Below are positions 20,640 to 31,725 of a DNA stretch of 64,000 bases, piece by piece. The stretch lies in contig NC_090989.1 in the NCBI RefSeq assembly GCF_041146395.1, positions 280,146,343 through 280,210,342 on the forward strand. Reading direction: 5' to 3'. The notes beneath the pieces are model-generated. The model was not told where the DNA came from and made no database searches. It saw only the letters and a program-made list of their open reading frames with translations. This DNA is from Eulemur rufifrons. Lineage: Eukaryota; Chordata; Mammalia; Primates; Lemuridae. Both the position numbers and the translations under genes were made by a program. Position 1 is the stretch's first letter. Each line of letters begins with the position of its first letter.

Positions 20640-21000
20640 CCCTTCCGTCTTCCCCACGGCAGCCAGAGTGACTGGTCTTTCCAGGGCCCACCTACCCAGT
20701 CCTCTCTGTTGCTGTACAGTCTTCAATGGCTTCCTCTTGCCCTTGGGGAAAGCCCAGACCCTTCGCCTTTGTCTACACGCTCTTCCTCCTGGCCCTGCCC
20801 CCCTCTCAGCCTCTCCTCGGAGCCCAGCCTCTTCCTGCACCATGGCCACCGCTTCTGTCTGAGTCCCTGGAGGCACACCACCCGCCAGCGTTTCTCTGTC
20901 ACTCCCCAGGAATCCGCGAAGATATCCCCCTTCCAGAAAGTGGGGCCTGGGCCTTTCTATGCCGCTATGTCCCCCTCACAGCATTTCCTTGCTACAGTGT
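20640..21000 (+). mobile_element. L2 LINE internal fragment
   Basis: 'gcagccagagtgactggtct', 'cagtcttcaatggcttcctc', 'ttgcccttggggaaagccc' and later 'cctttctatgccgctatgtc' follow the sense L2 body closely. Confidence 0.75.
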
Positions 21001-21539
21001 CACTGGGTGTGCGCCTGGCTCTCCAACCAGACTGCGAATCCCTTGGGAGCAGAAAGCAGGACTTGGCCACCTGTGTCTCCCACGGGGCCAGCCGTGGTGT
21101 GCCGGGCCTGGCATCGAGGGGGTGGAACGCGCCGCCCAGCTTCCCTGGGCTCTGAAAAGAAGCAGTCGCCACTTCTGGAACCACCCCACGTCCTGGGTTG
21201 GTTAGAAAAATGAAGACAGAGAGACCCAGCTCCCCTTGAAAGTCGGTCTGCAGGTCACTCTCCTGCAAAAACAGAGGTGACCCCTGAGTCTCACCACCCT
21301 GGGGGGAGCTGACAGTCAAGGTTGCCTCCATTTCAGGGCTCAGAGGAGGGCCGCAGGGAGGGAGGAAAGGAGGGAACGAGAAGCTGATTTTCGGGATGGG
21401 CGCAGGACAGTGACGCGGATGGGGCTGCTTGGGGTGGGCTTGCTGCTGCCCTCTGCTTGGGGAACTTGTTACACCTCGGGGAGCACTGCCCCTTCCAGCC
21501 TGCCACCTTGCCACCCTGCCGGGCAGGCCTGGCCCTAAG

Positions 21540-21690
21540 TGCCCTGTCCTCATGTCATGAAGACTCCATGACCTGTCAAGCCCCAAGGGACAGACACTCC
21601 ATTGGCCAGGGGTGTGTCCCTCTTGCTCACTGCCTGGCGCATAGCAGGTGCTCGATACACTTTATTTTGAACATTGCACAAGTGAACAAA
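21540..21690 (+). mobile_element. L2 LINE 3' end
   Basis: 'actgcctggcgcatagcagg' and 'tgctcgatacactttatttt' form the sense L2 terminus. It may be the tail of the copy starting at 20,640, with GC-rich sequence in between. Confidence 0.65.
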
Positions 21691-21774
21691 TGCAAAAACG
21701 TTAGGCCTTGAGTTCCCACTTCTGATTTAGAGGGGACGGCCATCATGGTTGTCCGCTTAGAGGAGCTTTTAAAC

Positions 21775-22272
21775 AACGGGTATTAGCACACCTGTGTTCG
21801 TTAGCAGCATTGTTCACAACGCCCGAAACGTGGAAGCAACCCATGTGTGCCCTGCTGGGTGGATGGATCAGCAAAAGTGGTCTAGCTGCACACTGGCATT
21901 ATGCAGCCTTGAGAAGGAAGGGGCTTGTGACACAGGCCACGACGTGGGTGAGCCTGGAGGACATTTTGCCGAGTGACATGGGCCAGATGCAAAAGCACAC
22001 ATACTGCCTGATTCCGCCGACGTGAACTAGTCAAATTCACGGGGACAGACAGTGGAATAGGGGCCGGGGAGAAGGGGAAAGGAGAGCTGGTGATTACTGG
22101 GGACGGCGTTTCCTTTTCACAAGAAGAGTTCTGGAGGTGGGTGGTGACGAAGGCCGCACTGCAGTGTGAATGTGCTTAGTGCCACTGAGCCGCGCACTTA
22201 AAAATGGTCAAGGTGGTTAATTTTATGTTATGTATATTTTATCACAGTAAAAAAAATTGAAAAAAAAAAAAA
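21775..22272 (+). mobile_element. Ancient L1 3' end
   Basis: It contains 'gcagcattgttcacaacgcc', 'gtgacatgggccagatgcaa' and 'gagctggtgattactgggg', then 'gcgcacttaaaaatggtcaa' and a poly-A tail. This is the 3' terminus of an old L1. It is unusually CpG-rich for L1, and no coding frame survives. Confidence 0.8.
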
Positions 22273-22289
22273 CCCTTTCTAAACTTTTT

Positions 22290-23260
22290 ATTATAGGAGC
22301 TATTTAGCTTTAACTTCCCATTATGGAAAATTTCAAGCATTTACCAAAAATGGAGAGGACGGTATAGCCAGCCCCATGCGCCGACTGCCGACCCGGGCGT
22401 TCGCGGTCGCTCTGGTTTCATTCTGTCCCGCCCTCGCCCTCCCTGTATTGACTTTGAAGAAAATCCCAGACGTCATATTGTTTCATCTGGAAATACTTCA
22501 GTATGTAGCTTTAAAATATAAGAGCCTTTCAAACTTAACACCTAGGTACAATACCTGAAGAAAACCAAATCAATATTGTCACATTTCTCAAAAGCATAAA
22601 TATATTTTATACATAGTTATAGCTGTAAAACACATAGATAGTGTCTTCAGCTTTCCAATGCTCCCAGTTTATATTTAATATATAAACATAGTGTTAAATA
22701 TAATATTTAATGCATTTATATAATGCACATTGAATTCGTAATTATATTTATAGGTTTAATATGTAATTGCATATTATGTAACATACCTCGTATATAAAAC
22801 ACACATTTATATGTAATTATTTTCATTCAAACCAAGATCTAATAAGGTCCACACATTGAAATTGATTAAGTCTTTTAAATCTCTTCCTAAACAGGCTCCC
22901 CCAGCCCCGTGTGTTTTCCTTGTACTTGTCCCGGAGAGCTCCCTCAGCCTGGATCTTGCTGACTCTGTCTCCCGTGGTGGTGTTTGACCTGTTTCTCTGC
23001 TCCCAGTATTTCCTGTAAGTTGGCGTTTGAGGCTAGAGGCCTGATTGGATTCAGGTCTGCAGTTTTGGTAAGACGACGTCATAGGTGGTGGTGTGCATTC
23101 CCACCGAGGCGCAGACGCCCTGTTCCTCCTTTCTGGGGAGGCCAGCAGCCATTGCGGTCCTCGCCTGGGCCCATTCATTCATGAGCGGCTGCATAGTGGA
23201 GATAATCCAATGCCGTCATTCCTTCTTCGTCTATTAGCTGGAAAGTGCCTGGAGAGAAAC
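22290..23260. mobile_element. Ancient LINE-like repeat with AT-rich insert
   Basis: Landmarks: 'attatggaaaatttcaagca', 'gaagaaaatcccagacgtca', 'ggtccacacattgaaattga', 'agtatttcctgtaagttggc' and 'cataggtggtggtgtgcatt'. They are collinear with a familiar old mammalian LINE segment that I believe is L1-derived. About 22,660-22,830 is an AT-rich run that may be an expanded simple repeat. Confidence 0.55.
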
Positions 23261-23984
23261 TCCACCTCCTTTAGTATCAGGCACTAGGTGACATGCTTCG
23301 TCTGGGACAGCTAGGGCAGATGCCCAATCTTTTCTCTTGATACATCCCCTCCCCCCCCCCCTTTTTTTTTTTTAACCAGGGAAGAAGCTGAGGCTCCCAG
23401 ACAATGAGGGACTTGAGTTCTGGGTCAGAAAGCAAAGGGTTGGAAGGGCCCTGCAGACCAGGGCTAGACCTGGACCATTTTCCACCACTGGTCACTTCTG
23501 TAGTCCAGGAGGTGAAAGGGCAGATGTATTGTAGGAACCGACCTTGGGCTGCAGCCTTGACCTTCTCCCGTGCTCCTGCAGACAGCCCCGGGCTCACCTG
23601 CTTGGTTCGTGTATATCACCCTCTGCCTCAGTGTGAGGGACATTTGGTGCAGGTCCCAGCAAGCAGTGGGCCATAGGGTCCCGAGGACGGTGGGCTTCTC
23701 TCCCTCTCTCAGCTGCTCCTCTCCACGCCGACCTTGCTCACACTCTCTCAGCCTTTGCTTCTTGAGAAAAGCAAGCCCTCCCTTGGCTTCTGTCCAGGGG
23801 CAGCCTCCCCGGGTGGGCCTGACACCCCCCTCCATAACCCAGCCCTTAGGGAGGTCCCCTAAGCCTTCCTGGTGCTCCCTCGTGGGCGCTGAGCTCCCAC
23901 CCTCTGCTGATCTTCAAACTCAAGTCTTGCGCCAGGTACTAACATTTCATTCATTAAATCGATCATTTATTTCCTTTAAAGTTT
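23261..23984. other. Unassigned sequence with a C-run/T-run
   Basis: At about 23,349-23,374 a C homopolymer abuts a T homopolymer. No gene is identified. Confidence 0.45.
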
Positions 23985-24110
23985 CTTTTTAAAAATAACT
24001 TATCAGTGCCATTGAGGCATAATTGACATGCAACAAACTACAAAATGAAGTGTACACTTTACTAATGAATGGATAATTTATTGAGCACCTATTAAGTAAT
24101 CAGGTACTTG
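23985..24110. mobile_element. L1 scrap and L2 terminal scrap
   Basis: 'attgaggcataattgacatg' with 'aatgaagtgtacactt' is L1-like. From 24,060 'atttattgagcacctattaa' is antisense L2. Both are short. Confidence 0.5.
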
Positions 24111-24149
24111 CCTGGCAACCAACGTGTGGGGGTGGAGCAGACTGGATGT

Positions 24150-24875
24150 CAGACAACCTGGGTCAAAACCCCAGTTAGAATCACGCTAAGCAGCTGTGTG
24201 ACCTTGGGCCACTCGTGTCCCTGTGTGAGGCCCTGGATTCTCCTCTGTCAAACCTCTTGGGGTGGATTGGATATTACTCCCAGATTTTGATTCCCTCCTG
24301 TAATGGAATTATACATGTGCTTTGCCGCATGACTGCAGCAGCTCCCACTGGAGGAGGCAGAGTCTGGTTCCCACTGCAGCGCAGTGTGGGCCTGGCCACG
24401 TGACGTGGGATAGTGGTGGATGAGACAAAGGCACAGGCGTGGGCTACGGCTGGGTTTTTGGCTGGGCGGCCTGAGCTCCTGCCATGTGGCACAGGCCAAC
24501 GTGTCTCAGGTGGCTGACGGTTCCAGAGGAGAGACTCGTGGGGCCAACCTAAATCTGACCCCTGGCCTGGAGCTAACTCGAACCAACCCACAGAACCAAG
24601 CAAGCTCCCTTGGTTGACCTGCAGACCTGTAAGAGATGGAAATAAATGTGGCAGGCCACCGGATGGGCGGAGTTGTTTGTTACACAGCGTTATCCTGGCA
24701 GAAACCTGACCCTACCTGTGTGTTATAATAGTACCCACCACCCAGGATGGTCTGAGGATTAAATGAGATCATATTGATATATTTAAAAGAATATATTTCA
24801 TACATTAAAACATTTGTGTTAGAGTTGAGCATGTCATAACTCTATAAAATATTAGTTATTGTTATTAACCAAAGT
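24150..24875 (-). mobile_element. MIR SINE split by an LTR
   Basis: The left part contains 'gcagctgtgtgaccttgggc' and 'gattctcctctgtcaaacc' (to about 24,272). The right part, from about 24,723, resumes 'ataatagtacccaccaccc' and 'gaggattaaatgagatc', with the tail 'ttagttattgttatt' near 24,850. An AT-rich stretch is embedded near 24,780. The order fits one antisense MIR. Confidence 0.8.
24273..24722 (+). mobile_element. MaLR-type (MLT1-like) solo LTR
   Basis: 'ggattggatattactccc', 'ctgcagcagctcccactgg' and 'gcctggccacgtgac', then 'gatggaaataaatgtggcag' and 'gttgtttgttacacagcg' follow the LTR plan seen at 8,609-9,071. It interrupts the MIR and has no internal retroviral sequence. Confidence 0.65.
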
Positions 24876-25269
24876 TTTTCCCCTGTAAAAATAAGCATAA
24901 ATGCATCTGGATGTATGACATGATGTGCTGACATGTCTATTTAACTCGTTGGGGTTATTTTTCTTTTCTAAGCCTTGAAATACAGACCAACTGTGATACT
25001 GACAGAAACCCAGCCTGGGACGTGGATCATAGAACTAAAACCTCTCAGCATCGAGACCATAAAGGCTCCCTATCTGACCCCCACCCCACCTCCACCTGCA
25101 TCCTCACCATCTCTGGAGATTGCTCAAGTTCTGCTTAAATTCTTCTAGTGATGGGGAGCTCCCCACTTCCCATTCCAGACTCTTTAGTTTTGGAATCTCC
25201 CTCACAGTAACACAGCCTCTCTCTTTGGCCTGATGCAGGATGGCTCTCTTGGGCAGGGCTGGGGATTAC
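24876..25269. other. Unassigned sequence
   Basis: No gene is recognised. The region 24,880-24,990 is AT-rich and non-repetitive in appearance. Confidence 0.35.
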
Positions 25270-25450
25270 TAGCAGCAAAATTGTGGATCCCACACTTAGT
25301 GCTGTGTGACCTTGAACAAGTGTATTCATTTCTCTGAGCTTCACTGTAAAGTGGCGGCAGGGGACATAATAAAAGATCCACCTCCCAGGATGTCGTGAGT
25401 ATTAAACAAGAGGCGCCCAGTGGAAGCTCAGCAAACGAGAGTGTATAGAG
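25270..25450 (-). mobile_element. MIR SINE
   Basis: 'gctgtgtgaccttgaacaag', 'tctctgagcttcactgtaaa' and 'ccaggatgtcgtgagtatta' are antisense MIR in order. Confidence 0.8.
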
Positions 25451-25639
25451 GTGTGCGTTTCCACCGAGAGTCCTGGGATATGAAAAGTCCCTCTTGCTGG
25501 GCCGGAGTTACTGTCACATCCTCCTCTTCGGCTTCATGTTTCCCTTCTCTGGTTTGTAGCATCACCCACACTTTCCAGGTTGCTTTGGAGTATGCGGTGG
25601 GAACTGTCAGCTGGCTGAGGCGCCCCAGGGCATGTTTGT

Positions 25640-25850
25640 GCCGCAGCGGTTGTGTATCCAGCACCCGCAATGTGCCGGGCACTGGCCTGCACGGAGCCCG
25701 CGTTCTGGGCATGGGGGGGGGAGACTGGCATCAAACCAACACATATGGCCTGAGGGTGGGGCCGTGGAGCAACTAGAGCCGGAAAGGGCACGGGCCGTGG
25801 GGTGGTGGTGGGAGCTTGGGGAATCCATCCTGAGGGTGCGCCAGGAGAGA
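25640..25850 (-). mobile_element. L2 LINE fragment
   Basis: 'gtatccagcacccgcaatgt' and 'gccgggcactggcctgcacg' begin a degraded antisense L2. Confidence 0.5.
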
Positions 25851-26039
25851 GATCGCAGTCTCTAGAACGAGGGAGAGCGGCATCCTCCTCTCTCCTGGTC
25901 GGGCCAAACTGGCCCATGGTGCTCCGTGCCGAGCATCTGTGGCCCTCAGGACGGGAGAAGCAAAGGGGTGTAGGTCTGGAGAGGGGAGGCCTGGCGGGGA
26001 GGGGACCAGAGCCGCGTCACCTCTGTCGTCCTAGGAGTG

Positions 26040-26230
26040 GCTGCCATTTATCAAGGCAGGGTCCGGGTCTGAGCGCCCTGTGCCCCTTCCCCCTCACTGC
26101 TCACACCAACACGTCCCACCGCCTTCATTCCCGTTTCACAGAGGAGGCTCGGGGAGAAGTGACCTGCCCAGGGTCGCACTGTGAGTAGTAGAAGAGGCAG
26201 ATTGGAACCCAGGCCTGTTCCTGCTCCCAG
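26040..26230 (+). mobile_element. MIR SINE
   Basis: 'tgccatttatcaaggcaggg', 'cattcccgtttcacagagg' and 'gacctgcccagggtcgcac', then 'ttggaacccaggcctg' cover nearly the whole element. Confidence 0.8.
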
Positions 26231-26366
26231 TCTGCCTGCGACACTGGGGCTGGGCACGGGGCCTGGGCCTGGCAGGCTGGTGAATGTTAAGCTACCAGAG
26301 GGGATGTTGTGGGGTAGGAGCGACAGGACCTGGTGTTTGGGTGGATGAAGCAACGTCAGACGGGCT

Positions 26367-26450
26367 CCCAGCGAGAGCCGGCGAAGGAGGGGTGGGAGAG
26401 GAAGAGGCACCCCCATCTTTTGTTTCTTCCTTGCAGTGGTGGTGTTTTTT
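26367..26450 (+). repeat. Inverted repeat, left arm
   Basis: This arm pairs with 27,121-27,208 in inverse orientation. The core 26,405-26,431 is a 27-nt exact match to the reverse complement of 27,142-27,168. Flanking text (gaaggaggggtggg upstream, cagtggtggtgtttt downstream) also matches with small differences. On the plus strand the core is a pyrimidine tract ending in 'cttgcag', resembling a splice acceptor. It is not a repeat family I know. Confidence 0.8.
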
Positions 26451-26659
26451 GGCAGATCCTGCAGCTACAAATGTGAAGGTCCAGGGCACATTTGGGGACC
26501 CCTTGGAATCCCAGCTGGTGTCTGTGGTTCCTTTGCAAAGGTTAACTAAGCTCCTCCAAGGAGGACGTGGCACATTCCAGCCCTTGGGGTGCCCCATGTG
26601 GGAACGCTGGGCCCCAGGGCAGCCTCTGTCCTCCAAGGTCAAGGCCGGCATGGGAGGCC

Positions 26660-26830
26660 AGGCCCTGTCACAGGGAAGAGCTTGGTGCTGGGGCTGCACC
26701 CTCCCGGGTGTGAGTCCCTGCCCTGTCACCCATCAGTGTGTGATCCTGGGTGTGACATCGGCCCTCTCTGGGCCTCAGTTTCTCCCCCAGTCAAATGCAG
26801 AGGTGGGACCGATGAGCTCTGGGGTCCTCG
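26660..26830 (-). mobile_element. MIR SINE
   Basis: 'agagcttggtgctggggctg', 'tgtgtgatcctgggtgtgac' and 'tctgggcctcagtttctccc' are antisense MIR. It lies in the loop of the inverted repeat. Confidence 0.7.
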
Positions 26831-27120
26831 CGGCTCAGGCCTTCCTCAGTCAGAGCCTCGGAGCGCATGGGAACCCAGCCCCGGCGCCTGCTGCACACGT
26901 TCCCTGCCTCTCCTCCCGCCGCATTGCTATTTAAAGTGGCGGTGGCTTGGCTCGCTCTTTTTTTAAAAACCATTCCCGTACTCGAGCTGAGTTCCACAAG
27001 GCCAGCTGTCACCACTAAAAATGTCTGTCGTGTGACAGCCACCAGCAAGGAGGTGGGAGGAGGCAGGAGGCCCCGGATGGGACCACACGGTGGCTGGAAT
27101 GAAGAAAAAACAAAAAACAA
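26831..27120. other. Unassigned sequence in inverted-repeat loop
   Basis: It contains a near-palindromic 'gctgtcaccactaaaaatg' / 'tctgtcgtgtgacagcc' stretch (27,003-27,040) and an A-rich run near 27,100. No gene is seen. Confidence 0.4.
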
Positions 27121-27208
27121 AAATAAAACAACAACACTGTGAGGAAGAAACAAAAGATGGGGGTGCCTTTCCCTCTTCCCCCACCCCTCCTTTGCCAGCT
27201 CCTGCTGG
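27121..27208 (-). repeat. Inverted repeat, right arm
   Basis: Read on the minus strand it gives 'ggcaaaggaggggtggg', then the 27-nt core, then 'cacagtgttgttgtttt'. This parallels the left arm base for base apart from scattered substitutions and small gaps. The minus-strand core also ends in an acceptor-like 'cctcacag'. The A-rich edge at 27,100-27,130 differs from the left arm. Confidence 0.8.
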
Positions 27209-27554
27209 CCCTGCTGGGGACGGGTGGCAAAGGCTGCCATGCTGCCATGGGGAGGGGGCGGCGCAGGATCCTGGCCGAGGGGCCGTCTGCTGCTCTGGAG
27301 CCCCCTCCCCTCCCCGTGCTGGGTGCTGCGTCTCCGCAGGTCCCCTAGCAGCCCCCGTGTACCTCCTGCCTTCATCCTCCCCCACCATCCTCATCCCACT
27401 CACATGGGGAAAGCGAGGAAGGGACCCACCCATAGTCTCGGAACAAGGGTGCTGTCACCATGAGGGGCTGACATGGGGCTCCCCCAGGGAGGGAAGGAGA
27501 GCCCTTGCTGGGGTCCTACCCTTGGGGGAGTCACTTTTTAAGTGATTAAATGTT
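27209..27554. other. Unassigned GC-rich sequence
   Basis: There are overlapping frames but no recognised protein. It has purine/pyrimidine-biased runs. Confidence 0.4.
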
Positions 27555-27660
27555 CATGATAGACTTAAGAAGGAGCTGCCATTATCCCCATTTTACAGAC
27601 AGGGAAACTGAGGCTCAGAGTGGAGTGACTGGCCTAGGGCAGTGCCGTGTGGGGACAGGA
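27555..27660 (+). mobile_element. MIR fragment
   Basis: 'attatccccattttacagac' and 'agggaaactgaggctcagag' match the MIR core with few changes. Confidence 0.8.
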
Positions 27661-27689
27661 GCACAGACAGGCTGGGTGTGGCTCTTGGC

Positions 27690-27790
27690 TTTGGACGTCT
27701 TCACTGTGTGGTCTTGAGCAGGTGATTCTCCAGCCTCAACTTCCTCAGCCGAGAAATGGGGCAACAGCACACTGCCTCCAAAAGATGCCA
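27690..27790 (-). mobile_element. MIR fragment interrupted by Alu
   Basis: 'cactgtgtggtcttgagcag' and 'ctcaacttcctcagccgag' with 'aaatggggcaacag' are antisense MIR, cut off where the Alu starts. Confidence 0.7.
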
Positions 27791-28550
<760 letters not shown>

Positions 28551-28551
28551 T

Positions 28552-28775
28552 AAGAAATGCCTCGTCTATTTATTGATACATTTGTTGTGTATATGGTGCA
28601 TTCACATGGTTCGAAACCTGGAATAATAAAAAGCTGTAAAGGGAAGCCCCTGTCTCGACTCTGTCCCCAGCTGCAGGTTCCCTGTCCCAGCAATCACTGT
28701 CCCTAGTTTTTAAAGAACCTTCGGTCTGTTTATCCATGTATAAGTAACTATGAATATTCTTTTTATCAAGAAGTC
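28552..28775. mobile_element. Ancient LINE-like fragment
   Basis: 'cattcacatggttcgaaacc', 'aaaagctgtaaagggaagcc' and 'catgtataagtaactatga' resemble a familiar degraded L1-type segment. It separates two L2 pieces, suggesting it inserted into the L2. Confidence 0.4.
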
Positions 28776-28960
28776 AGCACATGATGGGTACGCACGTTTG
28801 GACTGAGACCTGGAAGACGAGGAGGCGGCAGGCCCGGAGAGCGGTGGGCAGAGCCCTGGAGGCTGTCAGTCGGGTGTGGCCCGATGGGTCTTAACAGAAT
28901 CCCTCTGGCTGCTGTTGGGGCGGGGGGGAAGGGCAGGGGCAGGGAGGTCATGGATAAGCC
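28776..28960 (-). mobile_element. L2 LINE continuation
   Basis: 'gactgagacctggaagacga' and 'ccctggaggctgtcagtcgg', then 'ctctggctgctgttgg', belong to the antisense L2 body. Confidence 0.5.
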
Positions 28961-28979
28961 ACGGGTGTGTGGACAAGGC

Positions 28980-29160
28980 CACTATTCTCTGAGTGTCTGA
29001 AGGGTGCTGGCCAGCATGGAGTTTTCATAACACCCCGGGGGACAACCCTGTGCAGAGGAGGAAACTGGCACAGAGAGGTCAATTAACCTGCGGGAGGTCA
29101 CACAGGCAGTGAGAGCAGAGGTGGGGTAGAAGCTCAGGTGGTCTGGCTGGGGAGCCTGAG
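28980..29160 (+). mobile_element. MIR SINE
   Basis: 'gagtgtctgaagggtgctgg', 'gaggaggaaactggcacaga' and 'gggaggtcacacaggcagtg' give a MIR nearly to its 3' end. Confidence 0.75.
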
Positions 29161-29861
29161 CTTAACTCCCGCACTCACCTGCCTCTCCCACGTGTGGCAC
29201 CCACAGGAAGGATTGGGCAAAGGCCACACGGCGGGGAGGGGACAAGGCAGGACTCAACATCGGTCAGGCTCTGGGGCTGGGCCCCACACCCAGTGGTGCA
29301 GTGACTCCTGCGGGACCTGTTGCACCTGGGCCACTGGTCAGCTGCAGATGCCTGGGCCTGGGCCTGGGCCAAAGGAATCAGAGCCGCTGTGGGCAGGGCC
29401 TGGGAACCTGCATTGTAAACCAGGCCCATTCCCTCATCCCCTGAATTGTCCTGTGTCCTCATATATAACACATCCTGATATTTGAGAGCCCGAGGTGGTA
29501 GGGATGGGGACCTGCCCTGTCACCCAGCTCAGCCCTTGCTTGGGGGTGGATGGCAGCCTTTGAGTGGGCTCAGCACGCCAGGGCCCCTCCTTCCAGAAGC
29601 TGGGGAGTCCCGGCGGAGGGCTCTCTCCTCTCTGAGCCGCCAGACCCTTCTGCCTTGGCACAGAGACTCGCCTCTCCCACGGTGAATCCCGAGGGCGGGG
29701 CCTGCCCTTGCTCAACTCCAAGCGCCTGGCACAGGCCTGCTCGCTGGAGGCCGGGCCAGCGGCCTCTGAGCTCAACCCAAGCCTCGCTGTCCCCCACTGG
29801 GGCACACGTGGGCTCTGGAGCCAGTGAGTAAAAACTCATCGCCAGCAGGCGCCAGCTGCTC
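29161..29861. other. GC-rich unassigned sequence
   Basis: No gene is recognised. A tandem 'cctggg' triplet (29,347-29,368) leads into a possible MER5 scrap, 'gggaacctgcattgtaaacc', near 29,400. Confidence 0.4.
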
Positions 29862-29936
29862 CAACACCCCTCCCCGCTCCCTGCCACACCCCTCCCCGCC
29901 ACACCCCTCCCTGCCACACCACACCCCTCCCCTACC
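29862..29936 (+). repeat. C-rich minisatellite
   Basis: Three to four imperfect copies of a 'ccctgccacacccctcc' unit. It is C-rich on this strand and G-rich on the other, so it may form quadruplex/i-motif structure. Confidence 0.9.
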
Positions 29937-30224
29937 GAGGAGGGAAGGCAGTGAGAGCACCTTGAATGCAGCTCCCAATCAACGCCCCTACCCAGCTTCT
30001 AGGGCCACCGCCCTGGACACTGCCCTGCGGAGCATTCCTGTCTCCTGGCCCCAGCCCTCTCCCTTCCCAGGTCTCTGGGTTGGAGGTTGATCCAGAGTGA
30101 TGCACTGCTGGGGACGGGAGCAAGGTGGCCCTGCCTGGTGGCAGAGCCTGCCTGGACCCAGGCCTGTAGGCGGCTGTTCGGTGCTTGTTCCGCTCCTTCC
30201 GGAACCATTTCTCGGGTGTGCTCC
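29937..30224. other. Unassigned sequence
   Basis: No repeat or gene is recognised. Confidence 0.35.
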
Positions 30225-30375
30225 CCCTCTGAACCGGGCCCTGTTGCTCTGCTGCTTTTACACCTCGGTTTTCCCATCTGTGAAAGGGAGTCACGAGTGT
30301 GGTGTCACACATGGGTCACATGATGTGAGAAAGGCCCTGGCATAGGGCTCAACAAATGGCCCGTGCTGTGATTCT
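30225..30375 (-). mobile_element. MIR fragment
   Basis: 'acctcggttttcccatctgt', 'gaaagggagtcacgag' and 'ggccctggcatagggctcaa' are an antisense MIR. Confidence 0.7.
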
Positions 30376-30814
30376 GGGTGTCAGGGACTCGGGTTCCTGG
30401 GGTGGCCACGAGAGAAGGTGCTTCAGGTGCTCTGGAGCCCCGAGCCCAGGGCAGGCGGCCGGGCTGCGGTCTCACTGCCGGCCCAGGTGGTGAAGCCAGA
30501 CCCAGGGCGTGTGCGCTTCCCTGAGTGGTGGAGTCAGAAGGCTCCTCCCAACTCCCTCGCTCCCTCCCTCCCTCCCACAGGTGCCCCTGCTGTGTGGCAT
30601 TTGAGTGGCCTTTCCCCAGTGGGGACAGACAGCCCTGAGAGCCTGGTTGAGGGCTGTGGGCTCTTGAGCAGTCTGTTTCCCAGAGCCAAGGCCGGGCCTT
30701 TGGCTCCATGTTTTGGGGGGGCGGGCTCCTGGGCCCCCATGGCTTCCCCTGGGCCCAGACATGGCGCTGGGGCCTCTGTTTGGGCAAGGTGGGCTGTGAG
30801 TTAATCTGCTGGTT
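30376..30814. other. Unassigned GC-rich sequence
   Basis: It contains a CTCC-rich pyrimidine run near 30,560-30,580 and a G-run near 30,713. No gene is seen. Confidence 0.4.
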
Positions 30815-31330
30815 CCTTCATGTGTTTATTTACACACGTGTCACTTCATTTGTGCATTTGAGATGAATTCTTGCCCCAGATATTTCTCCAAGCACTGTGT
30901 GCCAGGCCTTGCACTAAGCGCTTAGAATGCTCAGGTTCCAGACCAGCCCTGGCCCTTGCTCTGCTGGGGACGCAGGCCCCCAGGCGGTGACTGGACAGGG
31001 GACAAGGGCTCTGCAGGATGGGGAGCCCCAGGCGCCCCACCTCCTGCGGGACCGGGAAGGCTTCACAGAGGAGGTGACATTGGGCTTAAGCCTTATAGGA
31101 GGCGCAGGGGACTGCTTCGTGCCGGCTGAGTGAGGAGGAGGTGCCCGGGCACAGGGCCACGATGGCTGAGGTGAGGAGAGGAGAGAAGAGGGGCTGGCAG
31201 GTAGAGTAGGGCCGAGGACAGGCTCAGGGTTCGTCTGGGAACCCTGAGGAGCCACTGATGCTGCGGGAGGAAGGGAGGGACCAGGCAGGGCTGGCGGCTG
31301 TGAAACAGTGGCCCGGACGCCTGGAGACCC
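30815..31330 (-). mobile_element. L2 LINE fragment (long)
   Basis: Antisense terminus 'catttgtgcatttgagatga', 'caagcactgtgtgccaggcc', then body 'cttcacagaggaggtgacat' with 'tgggcttaagccttatagg'. The landmarks are in L2 order over about 500 bp. Confidence 0.75.
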
Positions 31331-31544
31331 AGAGGAGGCTGCAGTGGTCAGAGCTGGTGCGGCCCCGTGGCCACCTGGTTCTAATCTGCCCCCGGATGGC
31401 TCCTCTGCCCCCTGGGCCTGGGGGCTTCCTGCAGTCCGGGCAGGCCCCTCCCCGAGTCCGGGTGCAGGGTGGGCAGGACCAGGAGACAGCGGGGCGGCGG
31501 GGGAGCTGCCTGACGACAGACCCAGCCCCTCTCCCTCTGGTGCT
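31331..31544. other. GC-rich unassigned sequence
   Basis: No gene or repeat is recognised. Confidence 0.35.
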
Positions 31545-31725
31545 CCCCTAAATCTTGAAATAAATTAGGCAGAATCAAAATCAGACTCTCTTCATCAGGA
31601 GAAATTACTCATTTCAAATATTTGCAGCCGCTTGAACTGAAATTGAGCGAGATGAGGGCTGAGATGAATAATCTGGGGCCTTTTCAGAGACGGATTTTAC
31701 TCAGCACTTTTCCCGATTCCCAGGC
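31545..31725. promoter_or_regulatory. Candidate conserved non-coding element
   Basis: An abrupt AT-rich, repeat-free block between GC-rich flanks. It contains 'atgaataatctgg' (bicoid/OTX-type TAATCT) and 'catttcaaatatttgcagc'. This composition and lack of repeat identity are common in deeply conserved elements. Not tested. Confidence 0.35.
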
